Shown one piece after another: positions 24,187 through 31,903 of a stretch of 64,000 bases of DNA (within the stretch, counting starts at the first letter, position 1; each line of letters opens with the position of its first letter). Source of the DNA: Actinospineispora acaciae DSM 45401. GTDB lineage: Bacteria; Actinomycetota; Actinomycetes; Mycobacteriales; Pseudonocardiaceae. The DNA lies in contig NZ_JIAI01000007.1 of NCBI RefSeq assembly GCF_000620785.1, forward strand, positions 124,001 through 188,000, written 5' to 3'. The translations under genes were made by a program, and so were the position numbers. The notes under the pieces were generated by a model, which was not told where the DNA came from, did no database searches, and saw only the letters and a list, made by a program, of their open reading frames with translations.

Positions 24187-24875
24187 CCGCGCCCTGGCAG
24201 TTCGCCGAGTTCTCCCCGGTCGGCGTCGACCTGTCCAGCACCGACGCGGTGCGCGCCTACGACCGCAACCAGGGCACCGACCCGGCCCGCGACCGCGCGC
24301 TGCTGGACCGGCTCGGCGTCGGCCCCGGCACCCGCCTGGTCGACCTCGCCTGCGGCACCGGCTCGTTCGTGGTCGAGGCCGCCCGCCGGGGCGCGCGGGC
24401 GCACGGCGTGGACGTCTCGACCGAGATGCTCGCGTTCGCCGGCCGCCGCGCCGAGGACGCCGGCGTCGAGGTGTCGCTGTCCCACGCCGGCTTCCTGACC
24501 TACCGCCACGACGGCGCCCCGGCCGACGTCGTGACCACCAAGTCGGCGCTGCACCAGCTACCGGACTTCTGGAAACAGGCGGCGCTGCTCAACATCGCCG
24601 GCTACCTCGCGCCCGGCGGGCTGCTCTACATCTGGGACGTGATCTTCACCTTCCCTCCGGAGGAGTACGCCGGGCACCTGCGGCGGCTGGTCGACGAGTT
24701 CGGCCACACCGACGGCGAGGGCTTCAGCCGCGAGGACTTCGAGTCCCACCTGCGCGAGGAGTTCTCCACCTACGGCTGGATCCTGGAGGGAATGCTCGAC
24801 CGGGCCGGGTTCGACATCGTCTCCACCGACTTCCCCCGGCCCACGCACGGCGAGTTCCTCTGCCGCCGCCGTTAG
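24183..24875 (+). CDS. Class I SAM-dependent methyltransferase
   Basis: 230 residues; ATG 24183 overlaps the previous stop (ATGA). The SAM-binding motif I is LVDLACGTGSFVVEAA, motif II GVDVSTEMLAFA, followed by ADVVTTKSALHQLPDFWK and LAPGGLLYIWDVIF. Translationally coupled to the RraA-like gene and downstream of a P450. It overlaps the convergent exporter gene by 4 bp. Confidence 0.88.
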   Translation: MTAPWQFAEFSPVGVDLSSTDAVRAYDRNQGTDPARDRALLDRLGVGPGTRLVDLACGTGSFVVEAARRGARAHGVDVSTEMLAFAGRRAEDAGVEVSLSHAGFLTYRHDGAPADVVTTKSALHQLPDFWKQAALLNIAGYLAPGGLLYIWDVIFTFPPEEYAGHLRRLVDEFGHTDGEGFSREDFESHLREEFSTYGWILEGMLDRAGFDIVSTDFPRPTHGEFLCRRR

Positions 24876-26215
24876 CTCCTCGGGAGCAGCCGGACGGCGG
24901 GGGCGGCGGCCGCGGCGAGCGCGACCACCACCCAGAGCGCGCCGGTGATCTCGTCCCTCGGGCCGGCGACGTAGACCGAGCCGACCACGCCGAGCCCGAC
25001 CGCCCCCGCGACCTGCTGCACGTTGTTGATCACGCCGGACGCCGCGCCGGCCAGGTGCGCGGGCACGCCGGCCAGCCCGAGCCCCAGCACCGGGGCCACG
25101 ATCAGGCCCATCCCGACGCCCGCGACCAGCAGGCCGGGCAGCATCCCCACGGTGGTCGCGGCGTGGGTGCCGGTGGCGGCCAGCAGCGCCAGCAGGCCGA
25201 GCACGAACAGCGCGACGCCCGCCTGGAGCACCCGGCGCCCGTGCGCGGGCACCAGCCAGCGCGCGGCCGGGGCGGAGGCCATCGGGATGCCGAGCGCCCA
25301 CGGCAGGATGGTGACCGCGGCGTGCGCCGGGCTCCAGCCCAGCCCGGACTGCAGGTACAGGGTGAACGTGAAGAACAGGCCGAACACGGCCGCATAGACC
25401 GAGGCGGTGACCAGCACGGCGCCGGTGAACCCGGCCGCGCGGAACAGCCCGGGGTCCACCAGCGCCGACCCGCCCCGGCGGCGCTGCACGGCCACGAACC
25501 CGGCGAACACCACCGAGGCGCCCAGCAGCAGCGCGGCCTCCGTGCCGGTCCAGCCGTGCTCGCCGCCGCGCAGCAGCGCCAGCAGCGCGAGCACCAGCGA
25601 TCCGGCCAGCAGCACCGCGCCCGGCAGGTCGAGCGCGGCGCGGCGGTCGCCCTGGCTCGCGGGCAGTGCCGTGCCCGCGGCCAGCACCAGCGCGACCAAC
25701 GGCAGGTTCACCAGGAACACCGCGCGCCAGCCCAGCCCGAGCGGGTCGGCCTCGGTGAGCACCGCGCCGCCGATGGGACCGGCCACGGTGGCCACGCCCG
25801 CGACGGCGGCGAACACGGACAGCGCCCGGCCACGCTGCGTCGGCGGGTAGAGCAGTTGGATGAGCGCGAGCGCCTGCGGCACCATGATCGCGGCGGTCAC
25901 GCCGTGCGCGGCGCGCGCCGCCACCAGCTCACCGGCGGTGCGGGCCAGCGCGCAGGCCAGCGAGGCGGCGCCGAACCCCGCGGCGGCGGCGAGCAGCACC
26001 CGCCGGTGTCCGAACCTGTCCCCCAGCCGGCCGCCGACGAGCATCAGCACGCCGAGCGCGAGCGGGTAGGCCGAGGCGATCCAACCGGCCGCCGCGCCGT
26101 CGGCGGCGAGCTCGCGGGTGATCACCGGGAGCACGGTGTTGACCACCGTGCCGTCGACGAGGTCCATCACGGCGGCCAGGATCACGGCCGCGAGCGCGAT
26201 CGTTCGGGTGTGCAT
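24872..26215 (-). CDS. DHA2-type MFS exporter
   Basis: 447 residues, about 14 helices. Helix 1 MDLVDGTVVNTVLPVI (D-x-T-V-V-N-x-x-L-P pattern), loop GGRLGDRFGHRRVLL and AIMVPQALALIQLLYPP place it in the DHA2 drug:H+ antiporter group. Start ATG 26215. It is separated by 122 bp from the upstream hypothetical gene on the same strand. It might export the product of the convergent P450 operon, but only position supports that. Confidence 0.85.
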   Translation of the reverse strand: MHTRTIALAAVILAAVMDLVDGTVVNTVLPVITRELAADGAAAGWIASAYPLALGVLMLVGGRLGDRFGHRRVLLAAAAGFGAASLACALARTAGELVAARAAHGVTAAIMVPQALALIQLLYPPTQRGRALSVFAAVAGVATVAGPIGGAVLTEADPLGLGWRAVFLVNLPLVALVLAAGTALPASQGDRRAALDLPGAVLLAGSLVLALLALLRGGEHGWTGTEAALLLGASVVFAGFVAVQRRRGGSALVDPGLFRAAGFTGAVLVTASVYAAVFGLFFTFTLYLQSGLGWSPAHAAVTILPWALGIPMASAPAARWLVPAHGRRVLQAGVALFVLGLLALLAATGTHAATTVGMLPGLLVAGVGMGLIVAPVLGLGLAGVPAHLAGAASGVINNVQQVAGAVGLGVVGSVYVAGPRDEITGALWVVVALAAAAAPAVRLLPRS

Positions 26216-26288
26216 GTGCTGCCCCTGTCCTTCGCATCGAGAGCGGAAGGGAGGGGCCGTCCAGCCACCCGGTCTTCAACGGGCTCGG

Positions 26289-26313
26289 CGCCGGCAAAGT
26301 TTCCTCGCCGGCG
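26289..26313 (-). terminator. Hairpin upstream of exporter gene
   Basis: Arms CGCCGGC (26289-26295) and GCCGGCG (26307-26313) with an 11-base loop; could end transcription of the gene stopping at 26338. Confidence 0.45.
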
Positions 26314-26318
26314 GCTTT

Positions 26319-26344
26319 ATCGATCTAGCGCATCGATCTAGCGC
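26319..26344. repeat. Perfect 13-bp tandem direct repeat at a stop codon
   Basis: ATCGATCTAGCGC occurs twice back to back; the TAG stop of the minus-strand gene (26338-26340) lies in the second unit, so each unit offers a stop in that frame. Confidence 0.8.
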
Positions 26345-26928
26345 GCTCTGCTCAGCCAGGGCGAGACGCGGTCGCGGTCCAGCAGCTCCGGGCGGGCCAG
26401 GCCGCTCAGCATGATGCGGACGTGGGAGTGGACGTCGCTGGTCCAGGCGTGGCACAGGTCCTTGGACACACAGCGGTCGGGGCCTCGGTCGCGGGCGGAG
26501 GCGACGATCGTGTCCACGTCGGCGCGCACCCGCTCGCTCTCCGAGGCCGGGTCCTCCAGCGTCGCGCCGCCGGCGGTGATCACGGCGTCGATGTCCGAGA
26601 GCTGCCCGTGCAGCCACTCCCACGGCGCGGCCTTGACCTCCGCCGCCCAGTGCCGCCTGCTCGGTTCGACGCCGTCGAAGTACGGATGGAAGTGCGCCGC
26701 CTCGAACGCGGCCGGGACGCCGTCGATGCGGTCGAACAGGTCGGCGCGCCAGACCGGACGGTCCGCCACGATCCGCTGGGCGGCCGACTCGGTGCCCCGG
26801 TGCGGCTGGCCCTCCAACAGCCGAACCTCGATGCGTGCCCCGTGTTCCAGGTGGCTGTCGTCCAGGTCGATCTCGAACCAGTGCCGGACCAGGACGGCTA
26901 CCTCGTTGTAGACGAACGCAGTGAGCAC
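26338..26928 (-). CDS. Conserved hypothetical protein
   Basis: 196 residues from GTG 26928, with GAGGAG seven bases upstream. No signal peptide or membrane segment. Features: FVYNEVAVLVRHWFEIDLDDSHLEHGARIEVRL-like start, a Trp/His-rich middle (AAHFHPYFDG, WEWLHGQL), and a cluster of His/Asp in LCHAWTSDVHSHVRIMLSG that could bind metal. The N-terminal part looks like a beta-rich domain with acidic patch. I do not recognise the family. It is divergent to a MerR/TipAS regulator, 126 bp apart. Confidence 0.7.
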   Translation of the reverse strand: MLTAFVYNEVAVLVRHWFEIDLDDSHLEHGARIEVRLLEGQPHRGTESAAQRIVADRPVWRADLFDRIDGVPAAFEAAHFHPYFDGVEPSRRHWAAEVKAAPWEWLHGQLSDIDAVITAGGATLEDPASESERVRADVDTIVASARDRGPDRCVSKDLCHAWTSDVHSHVRIMLSGLARPELLDRDRVSPWLSRAR

Positions 26929-27005
26929 CGCGCGGCTCCTCTCCAAGTGGACTGACCACTCGACCCTAACGCCGCGCCGGCGCCCACACCCGGCGTACGG
27001 CGAGG

Positions 27006-27048
27006 TTGACATTGACGTTGACATTGACGCTGCGTCAACTTCTATGGT
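27006..27048 (+). promoter_or_regulatory. MerR-type promoter with 19-bp spacer and palindromic operator
   Basis: TTGACATTGACG repeats twice (27006-27017, 27018-27029). TTGACA at 27018-27023 and TATGGT at 27043-27048 are spaced by 19 bp, the overlong spacer typical of MerR-activated promoters, and the spacer holds a perfect palindrome TTGACGC-T-GCGTCAA (27024-27038). The ATG is at 27055, so the transcript would be nearly leaderless. Confidence 0.75.
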
Positions 27049-27054
27049 CGTGAC

Positions 27055-27807
27055 ATGCGGGAATGGTCGATCCACGACATCGCCCGCGCCGCCGGCACCA
27101 CCAGCCGGACGCTGCGGCACTACCACCAGGTCGGGCTGCTGGCGCCCAGCCGGATCGGCGCCAACGGATACCGCTACTACGACGAACAGGGCCTGGTGCG
27201 GCTGCAACGGATCCTGCTGCTGCGTGAGCTGGGGCTCGGGCTGCCCGCCATCGCCGAGGTGCTGGCGGGCCAGCGGGACACGGCGCAGGCGCTGCGCGCC
27301 CACCTGGCGCTGTTGAGGTCCGAACGCGCGCGGCTCGGGCGGCGGATCAACTCGGTCCGCACCACGCTGCGCAAACTGGAACGAGGGGAGCCACTGATGG
27401 CCGACGAGGTACTGGACGGGTTCGACCACACCCGCTACCGCGAGGAGGTGATCGAGCGCTGGGGCGAGGACGCCTACCGCCGCTCGGACGACTGGTGGCG
27501 GACGCTGTCCGCCGAGGACAAGGAGTCCTTCCAACGCCGGCACCTGGAGATCGCGTCGGACTACGGCCGGGCGCATGCGGCCGGCCGTAGTCCGGACGGC
27601 GACGAGGCGCAGGAGATCACCCAGCGCCAGTACGAGTGGATCACCGACGGCTGGCGGGGCACCCGCCCGACCGCCGAGCAGTTCGCCGGCCTTGGCCAGC
27701 TCTACGTGGACGACCCGCGCTTCACCGCGAACTACGACAGGCACGGCGACGGCACCGCCGCCTTCGTCCGCGACGCGATGAAGGCCTACGCCGAGCGCCG
27801 GCTGTAG
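27055..27807 (+). CDS. MerR-family regulator with TipAS ligand domain
   Basis: 250 residues. Residues 1-70: MerR winged helix (WSIHDIARAAGTTSRTLRHYHQVGLLAPSR). About 75-110: dimerisation coiled coil (LRAHLALLRSERARLGRRI). About 125-250: TipAS antibiotic-recognition domain (YREEVIERWGEDAYRRSDDWW, GDGTAAFVRDAMKAYAERRL). TipAL-type regulators sense thiopeptides or other drugs and activate their own promoter. No Shine-Dalgarno is visible, in line with a leaderless mRNA. The TAG stop overlaps the TA end of the MITE-like element. Confidence 0.9.
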   Translation: MREWSIHDIARAAGTTSRTLRHYHQVGLLAPSRIGANGYRYYDEQGLVRLQRILLLRELGLGLPAIAEVLAGQRDTAQALRAHLALLRSERARLGRRINSVRTTLRKLERGEPLMADEVLDGFDHTRYREEVIERWGEDAYRRSDDWWRTLSAEDKESFQRRHLEIASDYGRAHAAGRSPDGDEAQEITQRQYEWITDGWRGTRPTAEQFAGLGQLYVDDPRFTANYDRHGDGTAAFVRDAMKAYAERRL

Positions 27808-27971
27808 TGTCGTGTAAACGAGGTTCCTTGCCCGGATTCGGTGATCCAGGTGGATGCACCGCAAGGCGGAGGAGCCCCCGATACCGGGGTTGTATCGGGG
27901 GCGACGACAACGCGGCGGGGCGCCGCCTGGGCGCCGAAGACGGGTAAGACGACCTCGTTTACACGGCACTA
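27805..27971. mobile_element. 167-bp MITE-like element with TA ends
   Basis: Terminal inverted repeats of 18 bp, GTGTCGTGTAAACGAGGT (27807-27824) and ACCTCGTTTACACGGCAC (27952-27969), match at 17 positions and are flanked on both sides by TA (27805-27806 and 27970-27971). An internal 10-bp hairpin GCCCCCGATA/TATCGGGGGC is near 27874-27902. No coding capacity. TA duplication plus such ends points to an IS630/Tc1-type MITE. Confidence 0.75.
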
Positions 27972-27972
27972 G

Positions 27973-28794
27973 CTACGCCCCGGCGCCGGCGAGCACCTTG
28001 CGCAGCGCCTCGGCGAACTCCACCGGCCGGGGCAGGAAGCCGCCGTGGTCGCCGGGGAACTCGACGGGCGCGACGCCGAGCAGCCGGGCCAGCGCCACCG
28101 AGGTCCGGTAGGTGACCAGGTCGGTGGACTCCGCGCCGATGCCGATCACGACCCGGGTGGGCGCGGCCGACAGCGCCTCGACGTCGGGCAGGTAGCCGGC
28201 GGTCGCCCGCAGCTCGTGACCGAAGAACCGGGCGCTGTCCGCGAGGTGCTGCTCGACGGACCCCTCCTGGGGCGGGCCATCGACGTTTCCGTCATCGTCG
28301 CCGGAGAACCCGGCGTTGCCGATGAACTTCCGCCACGCCGCGTCCACGCCGTCCCGGTGGAACGTCTGGACGACCTCCTCGGTGGCGGCGCGGTGCTCGG
28401 CGGCGTCCGGGAGCAGCTCCAGCACCGGCGGCTCGTGCGCGACCAGCGTGCGCAGCCGCCCCGGGTGCCGCGCGACCACCGCGAGCCCGGTCACCGCGCC
28501 GCCGCTGGAGCCGAACATGTCCGCGGTCTCGGCCCCGAGCGCGTCCATGATCGCCGCGACGTCGTCCGCGCGCAGTTCCGGCGTGGAGTCCTGCTCGGGG
28601 TCGTCGACGGAGCTGCCCGAGATTCCCCTCGGGTCGGCGGTGACGACGGTGTGGTCGGCGGCGAGCGCGTCGGCCAGCGGCGCGAAGAACGCCGACGCCA
28701 TCGGCGAGCCCAGGACCAGCAGCAACGGCCCCGAGCCGCGCACCTCGTAGTACAGGTGCGCGCCGGGGACGTCGAGGGTGTGGGTGGTTGTCAT
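27973..28794 (-). CDS. Alpha/beta hydrolase
   Basis: 273 residues from ATG 28794 (AAGGA 10 bases upstream). Alpha/beta hydrolase fold: LLLVLGSPMASAFF oxyanion loop, DPRGISGSSVDD, nucleophile elbow FGSSGGAVTG (Ser in G-S-S-G-G), and catalytic His in FPGDHGGF near the C-terminus. Probable cytosolic esterase or epoxide-hydrolase-like enzyme; substrate unknown. Its stop is 1-2 bases from the right end of the MITE-like element, so the natural 3' flank has been replaced. Confidence 0.88.
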   Translation of the reverse strand: MTTTHTLDVPGAHLYYEVRGSGPLLLVLGSPMASAFFAPLADALAADHTVVTADPRGISGSSVDDPEQDSTPELRADDVAAIMDALGAETADMFGSSGGAVTGLAVVARHPGRLRTLVAHEPPVLELLPDAAEHRAATEEVVQTFHRDGVDAAWRKFIGNAGFSGDDDGNVDGPPQEGSVEQHLADSARFFGHELRATAGYLPDVEALSAAPTRVVIGIGAESTDLVTYRTSVALARLLGVAPVEFPGDHGGFLPRPVEFAEALRKVLAGAGA

Positions 28795-28880
28795 GTCCGG
28801 TAGTCCTTCCGTCGGGCTGATGTGTCGGCGGTAGGACTCCGACGGGCGGCGGATTTCATCGCTCCTCCGTGCCCGAATAT

Positions 28881-29288
28881 TCAGGGGCGCGGTGCGAGCG
28901 CCCGTTCGATCAGCGCGGTGTCGCCGTACTCGATGATCTCCCGGATGAGGCCGCCGTCGAGCCGGTACCAGAAGCAGTACTCGTTGTCGTAGCGCGCGCC
29001 CGCCGTGGTGACCGAGTCGCCCGTACACCGCGCCACCACCCAGTCACCCTCCGCGAGCAGCTGCCGCACGGTGCGCCGGTACGGCTCGGCGAACTGGGCG
29101 AGCAGCGGCGCGAGCAGCTCCGTCCGTACCGCCGCCTTGCCCTCGTACGTGCCCGACCAGCTCGTCTCCCCCATCACCGTCCACCGCACGTCGTCGGCCA
29201 GCGCCGCCAGCCACCCCGCCCCGTCCCCGCCGGCCAGCCTCTCCTCGGCGGCCCGGACCAGTTCCTTGTTCTTCTCGGCCAGTCCCAT
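28881..29288 (-). CDS. SnoaL-like / NTF2-fold protein
   Basis: 135 residues from ATG 29288; the longer frame to 29348 adds only a Gly/Arg-rich stretch. NTF2-like fold: KNKELVRAAEERLAGGDGAGWLAALADDVRW, YEGKAAVRTELLAPLL, YDNEYCFWYRLDGGLIREIIEYGDT. Such proteins are often enzymes or ligand binders for small hydrophobic molecules. 86 bp upstream of the hydrolase gene on the same strand, maybe one transcript. Confidence 0.85.
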   Translation of the reverse strand: MGLAEKNKELVRAAEERLAGGDGAGWLAALADDVRWTVMGETSWSGTYEGKAAVRTELLAPLLAQFAEPYRRTVRQLLAEGDWVVARCTGDSVTTAGARYDNEYCFWYRLDGGLIREIIEYGDTALIERALAPRP

Positions 29289-29374
29289 GCCGCCGACGCT
29301 AAGCCCGCACCGCCCGCCCCCGCCCCGCCGCTTCGACACCGCCGCCATGCGCCGCCCGCATATCCCCAGCTCAC

Positions 29375-29424
29375 AAGCCGTGAGTGGTTAGCGGTGCTAT
29401 GACACCGCTAACCACTCACGGGTT
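29375..29424 (+). repeat. Dispersed CTATGR-loop palindrome, copy 2
   Basis: Perfect 19-bp arms 29378-29396 and 29403-29421 around loop CTATGA; the pairing extends by AA/TT beyond a single G-G mismatch. Inner arm GGTTAGCGGTG differs from copy 1 with matching changes on both sides. It lies between divergent genes. Confidence 0.9.
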
Positions 29425-29473
29425 CTGACCTGGGCACTTTCGGGTGCGGTTCGGTCGCCGCAGAATGTGGCGC

Positions 29474-31429
29474 ATGGACAACGGGGTCGTGATGCGGGCG
29501 GCGGACATCGGCGGGAGCGGGAGCGGGAGCGGGGTTGGGCGGTACCTGGGATGGCTGGAGCGCGAGCGCGGGCTGGTGTTCGGGGGGTATGACGCGTTGT
29601 GGCGCTGGTCGGTGGCGGAGCCGGAGGCGTTCTGGGCGTCGATCTGGGACCACTACGGGGTTCGGGCGCGGCGGGGGTACGAGCGGGTGCTGGGCTCGGT
29701 GGAGATGCCGGGGGCGCGGTGGTTCGCGGGCGCGGAGCTCAACTACGCCGAGCACATGGTGGGCGACCTCGACACGAACTCCGACAGCGACGCGCTGGCG
29801 ATCACGGCGCGTTCGCAGAGCAGGGGGCCGGTCGAGCTGACCTACGGTGAGCTGCGGGAACGGGTCGCGCGCGCCCGCGCGGGCCTGCACGAGCTCGGGG
29901 TGCGGGCCGGCGACCGAGTGGTGGCCTACCTGCCGAACGTGCCGGAGACGCTGGTCGCGTTCCTGGCGGCCGCGAGCCTGGGCGCGGTGTGGGCGTCGTG
30001 CGCCCCGGAGTTCGGAGCGCGCAGCGTGGTGGACAGGTTGGCGCAGGTGGAGCCGACGGTGCTACTCGCGGTGTCCGGCTATACGTACGGACGGACGTAC
30101 CACGACCGCCGCGACGAGGTGTCCGCCATCCGCGCCGGGCTGCCCACGCTGCGGCACGTCGTGGAGGTGCCCTACGGCGAGCACCCGCTCCCCGAGACGA
30201 TGGCATGGGACGAGCTGTTGGCCGCCGAGGGGCCGCTGGAGTTCGACCCGGTCGGGTTCGACCACCCGCTGTACGTGCTGTTCTCCTCCGGCACCACCGG
30301 GCTGCCCAAGGTGATCGTGCACGGGCACGGCGGGATCCTGCTCGAACACCTCAAGCTGCACGGACTGCACCTGGACACCCGCCCCGGCGACCGGGCCCTG
30401 TGGTTCACCACCACGGCCTGGGCGATGTGGAACATCACGATCTCCGCGATGCTGCACCGGGCCGCGCTGGTGCTGCTGGACGGCAACCCGCTGGCGCCCG
30501 ACCTGGGCGCGCAGTGGCGCCTCGGCGCGGAGACCGGGGCGACGCTGTTCGGCACCAGCCCGGGCTACCTGATGGCCTGCCGCAAGGCCGGCCTGGCACC
30601 GCCGCGCTGGCCGGAGCTGCGCAGCATCGGCACCACTGGGTCGCCGCTGCCGGCCGAGGGGTTCGACTGGGTGTACCAGCGGTTCGGGGGCGATGTGCTG
30701 CTCAACCCGATCAGCGGCGGCACCGACGTGTGCAGCGCGTTCGTCGGCGGCGGCCCGTGGCAGCCGGTGTACCGGGGCGAGATGTCCGGGCCGTGCCTGG
30801 GGGTGGACGTCACCGCGTTCGACCCGGCCGGCAACGAGGTCGTCGGCGAGCTGGGCGAGCTGGTGATCCGCGCGCCGATGCCGTCCATGCCGCCGAGGTT
30901 CTGGAACGACCCGGGCGACGCCCGCTACCGCTCGTCCTACTTCGACGCCTACCCGGGCGTGTGGCGCCACGGCGACTGGACGGTCGTGTCGCCCCGGCGC
31001 AGCTTCGTCATCACCGGAAGGTCGGACGCCACGCTGAACCGGGGCGGGGTCCGGCTGGGCACCGCCGAGTTCTACGCCGTGGTCGAGGAGCTGCCCGAGA
31101 TCGCCGACAGCCTGGTGGTGCACCTGGAGAACGGGCGCGACGGACAGGGCGAGCTGGCGCTGTTCGTCCAGCTCACTCCAGGGACGGAGCTGGACGACGC
31201 GCTGCGCGGGCGGATAAAGGACGCGCTGCGAGGACAGCTCTCGCCCCGGCACGTGCCGGACTCGGTGCACGCCGTGCCGGTCATCCCGCGCACGCTCACC
31301 GGCAAGAAGCTGGAGCAGCCGATCAAGCGGATCCTGCAGGGCGCGGCGGCCCGCGAGGTGCTCAGCCCGGAGGCGATGAACGACCCGAGCGCGCTGGACG
31401 CGTTCACCGAGCTGGCCGCCCGCCGCTGA
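29474..31429 (+). CDS. aacS: Acetoacetyl-CoA synthetase
   Basis: 651 residues from ATG 29474. AMP-forming acyl-CoA synthetase: N-terminal ACAS domain (YDALWRWSVAEPEAFWASIWDHY), P-loop-like LFSSGTTGLPKVIVH, adenylate motif WNITISAML, core LLNPISGGTDVCSAFVGG and C-terminal lysine region LTGKKLEQPIKRIL. The SGGTDVCSAF and RGEMSGPCLGV signatures favour acetoacetate over acetate. Activates acetoacetate in the cytosol for ketone-body or leucine degradation use. Nearest minus-strand genes are divergent; palindrome copy 2 lies in the promoter region. Confidence 0.92.
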   Translation: MDNGVVMRAADIGGSGSGSGVGRYLGWLERERGLVFGGYDALWRWSVAEPEAFWASIWDHYGVRARRGYERVLGSVEMPGARWFAGAELNYAEHMVGDLDTNSDSDALAITARSQSRGPVELTYGELRERVARARAGLHELGVRAGDRVVAYLPNVPETLVAFLAAASLGAVWASCAPEFGARSVVDRLAQVEPTVLLAVSGYTYGRTYHDRRDEVSAIRAGLPTLRHVVEVPYGEHPLPETMAWDELLAAEGPLEFDPVGFDHPLYVLFSSGTTGLPKVIVHGHGGILLEHLKLHGLHLDTRPGDRALWFTTTAWAMWNITISAMLHRAALVLLDGNPLAPDLGAQWRLGAETGATLFGTSPGYLMACRKAGLAPPRWPELRSIGTTGSPLPAEGFDWVYQRFGGDVLLNPISGGTDVCSAFVGGGPWQPVYRGEMSGPCLGVDVTAFDPAGNEVVGELGELVIRAPMPSMPPRFWNDPGDARYRSSYFDAYPGVWRHGDWTVVSPRRSFVITGRSDATLNRGGVRLGTAEFYAVVEELPEIADSLVVHLENGRDGQGELALFVQLTPGTELDDALRGRIKDALRGQLSPRHVPDSVHAVPVIPRTLTGKKLEQPIKRILQGAAAREVLSPEAMNDPSALDAFTELAARR

Positions 31430-31903
31430 TCACGCCGGCAGCGACAGGTCCAGCTCGTCCCAGCCCGAGGTCGGCAGCGGCCGCACCTCGCGCACCCACT
31501 CCGCCCTCAGATACGGCAGGCACGCCTGGTCCGCGCCGCCCGGTTGCCACTCGTAGGACCGGTCGTGGAACAGCGCCTCCAGGTAGTCGTTCCACGCGCC
31601 GTAGTCGGAGCTGACCACCAGCTCCGCCGGCGCCTCGAACTCGACGGTGGCGTACCCGGTGCTCAGCTCGTGCTCGGCGTCCAACAGCAGGGCCGCGTCG
31701 ACCAACCGCACCTCGCCGGTCCAGGCCCAGATCGGCGGCCGCCCGCCGGTGTCGACGCCGTGCCGCGCCATCGCGTCCACCATCGCCCGGTACGCCCGCG
31801 CATGTTGCGGGATGACCCGGTCCCAGTCCCCGACCAGCAGCCCGTCCGCATCCAGCTGCTCGACCCTGGCCAGCCGCTGGAACGTCCGCAACACCACGCT
31901 CAC
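31430..31903 (-). CDS. DUF3841 family protein
   Basis: 157 residues, GTG 31903, which overlaps the stop of the P450 gene (GTGA). Fits DUF3841: LRTFQRLARVEQLDADG, WDRVIPQHARAYRAMVDAM, RPPIWAWTG, LLLDAEHELSTGYATVEFEAP, YGAWNDYLEALF, YEWQ...CLPYL. Function unknown. Last gene of the minus-strand run from 34930 to 31430. Confidence 0.8.
   Translation of the reverse strand: MSVVLRTFQRLARVEQLDADGLLVGDWDRVIPQHARAYRAMVDAMARHGVDTGGRPPIWAWTGEVRLVDAALLLDAEHELSTGYATVEFEAPAELVVSSDYGAWNDYLEALFHDRSYEWQPGGADQACLPYLRAEWVREVRPLPTSGWDELDLSLPA

Noticed and set aside
22183..26215. Secondary-metabolite cluster around the P450
   Set aside because: No core synthase (PKS, NRPS, terpene, RiPP) is nearby; three tailoring-type genes and an exporter are not enough.
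27854..27947. Small open frames inside the MITE-like element
   Set aside because: No start signals or conserved protein; inverted ends and hairpin explain the segment.
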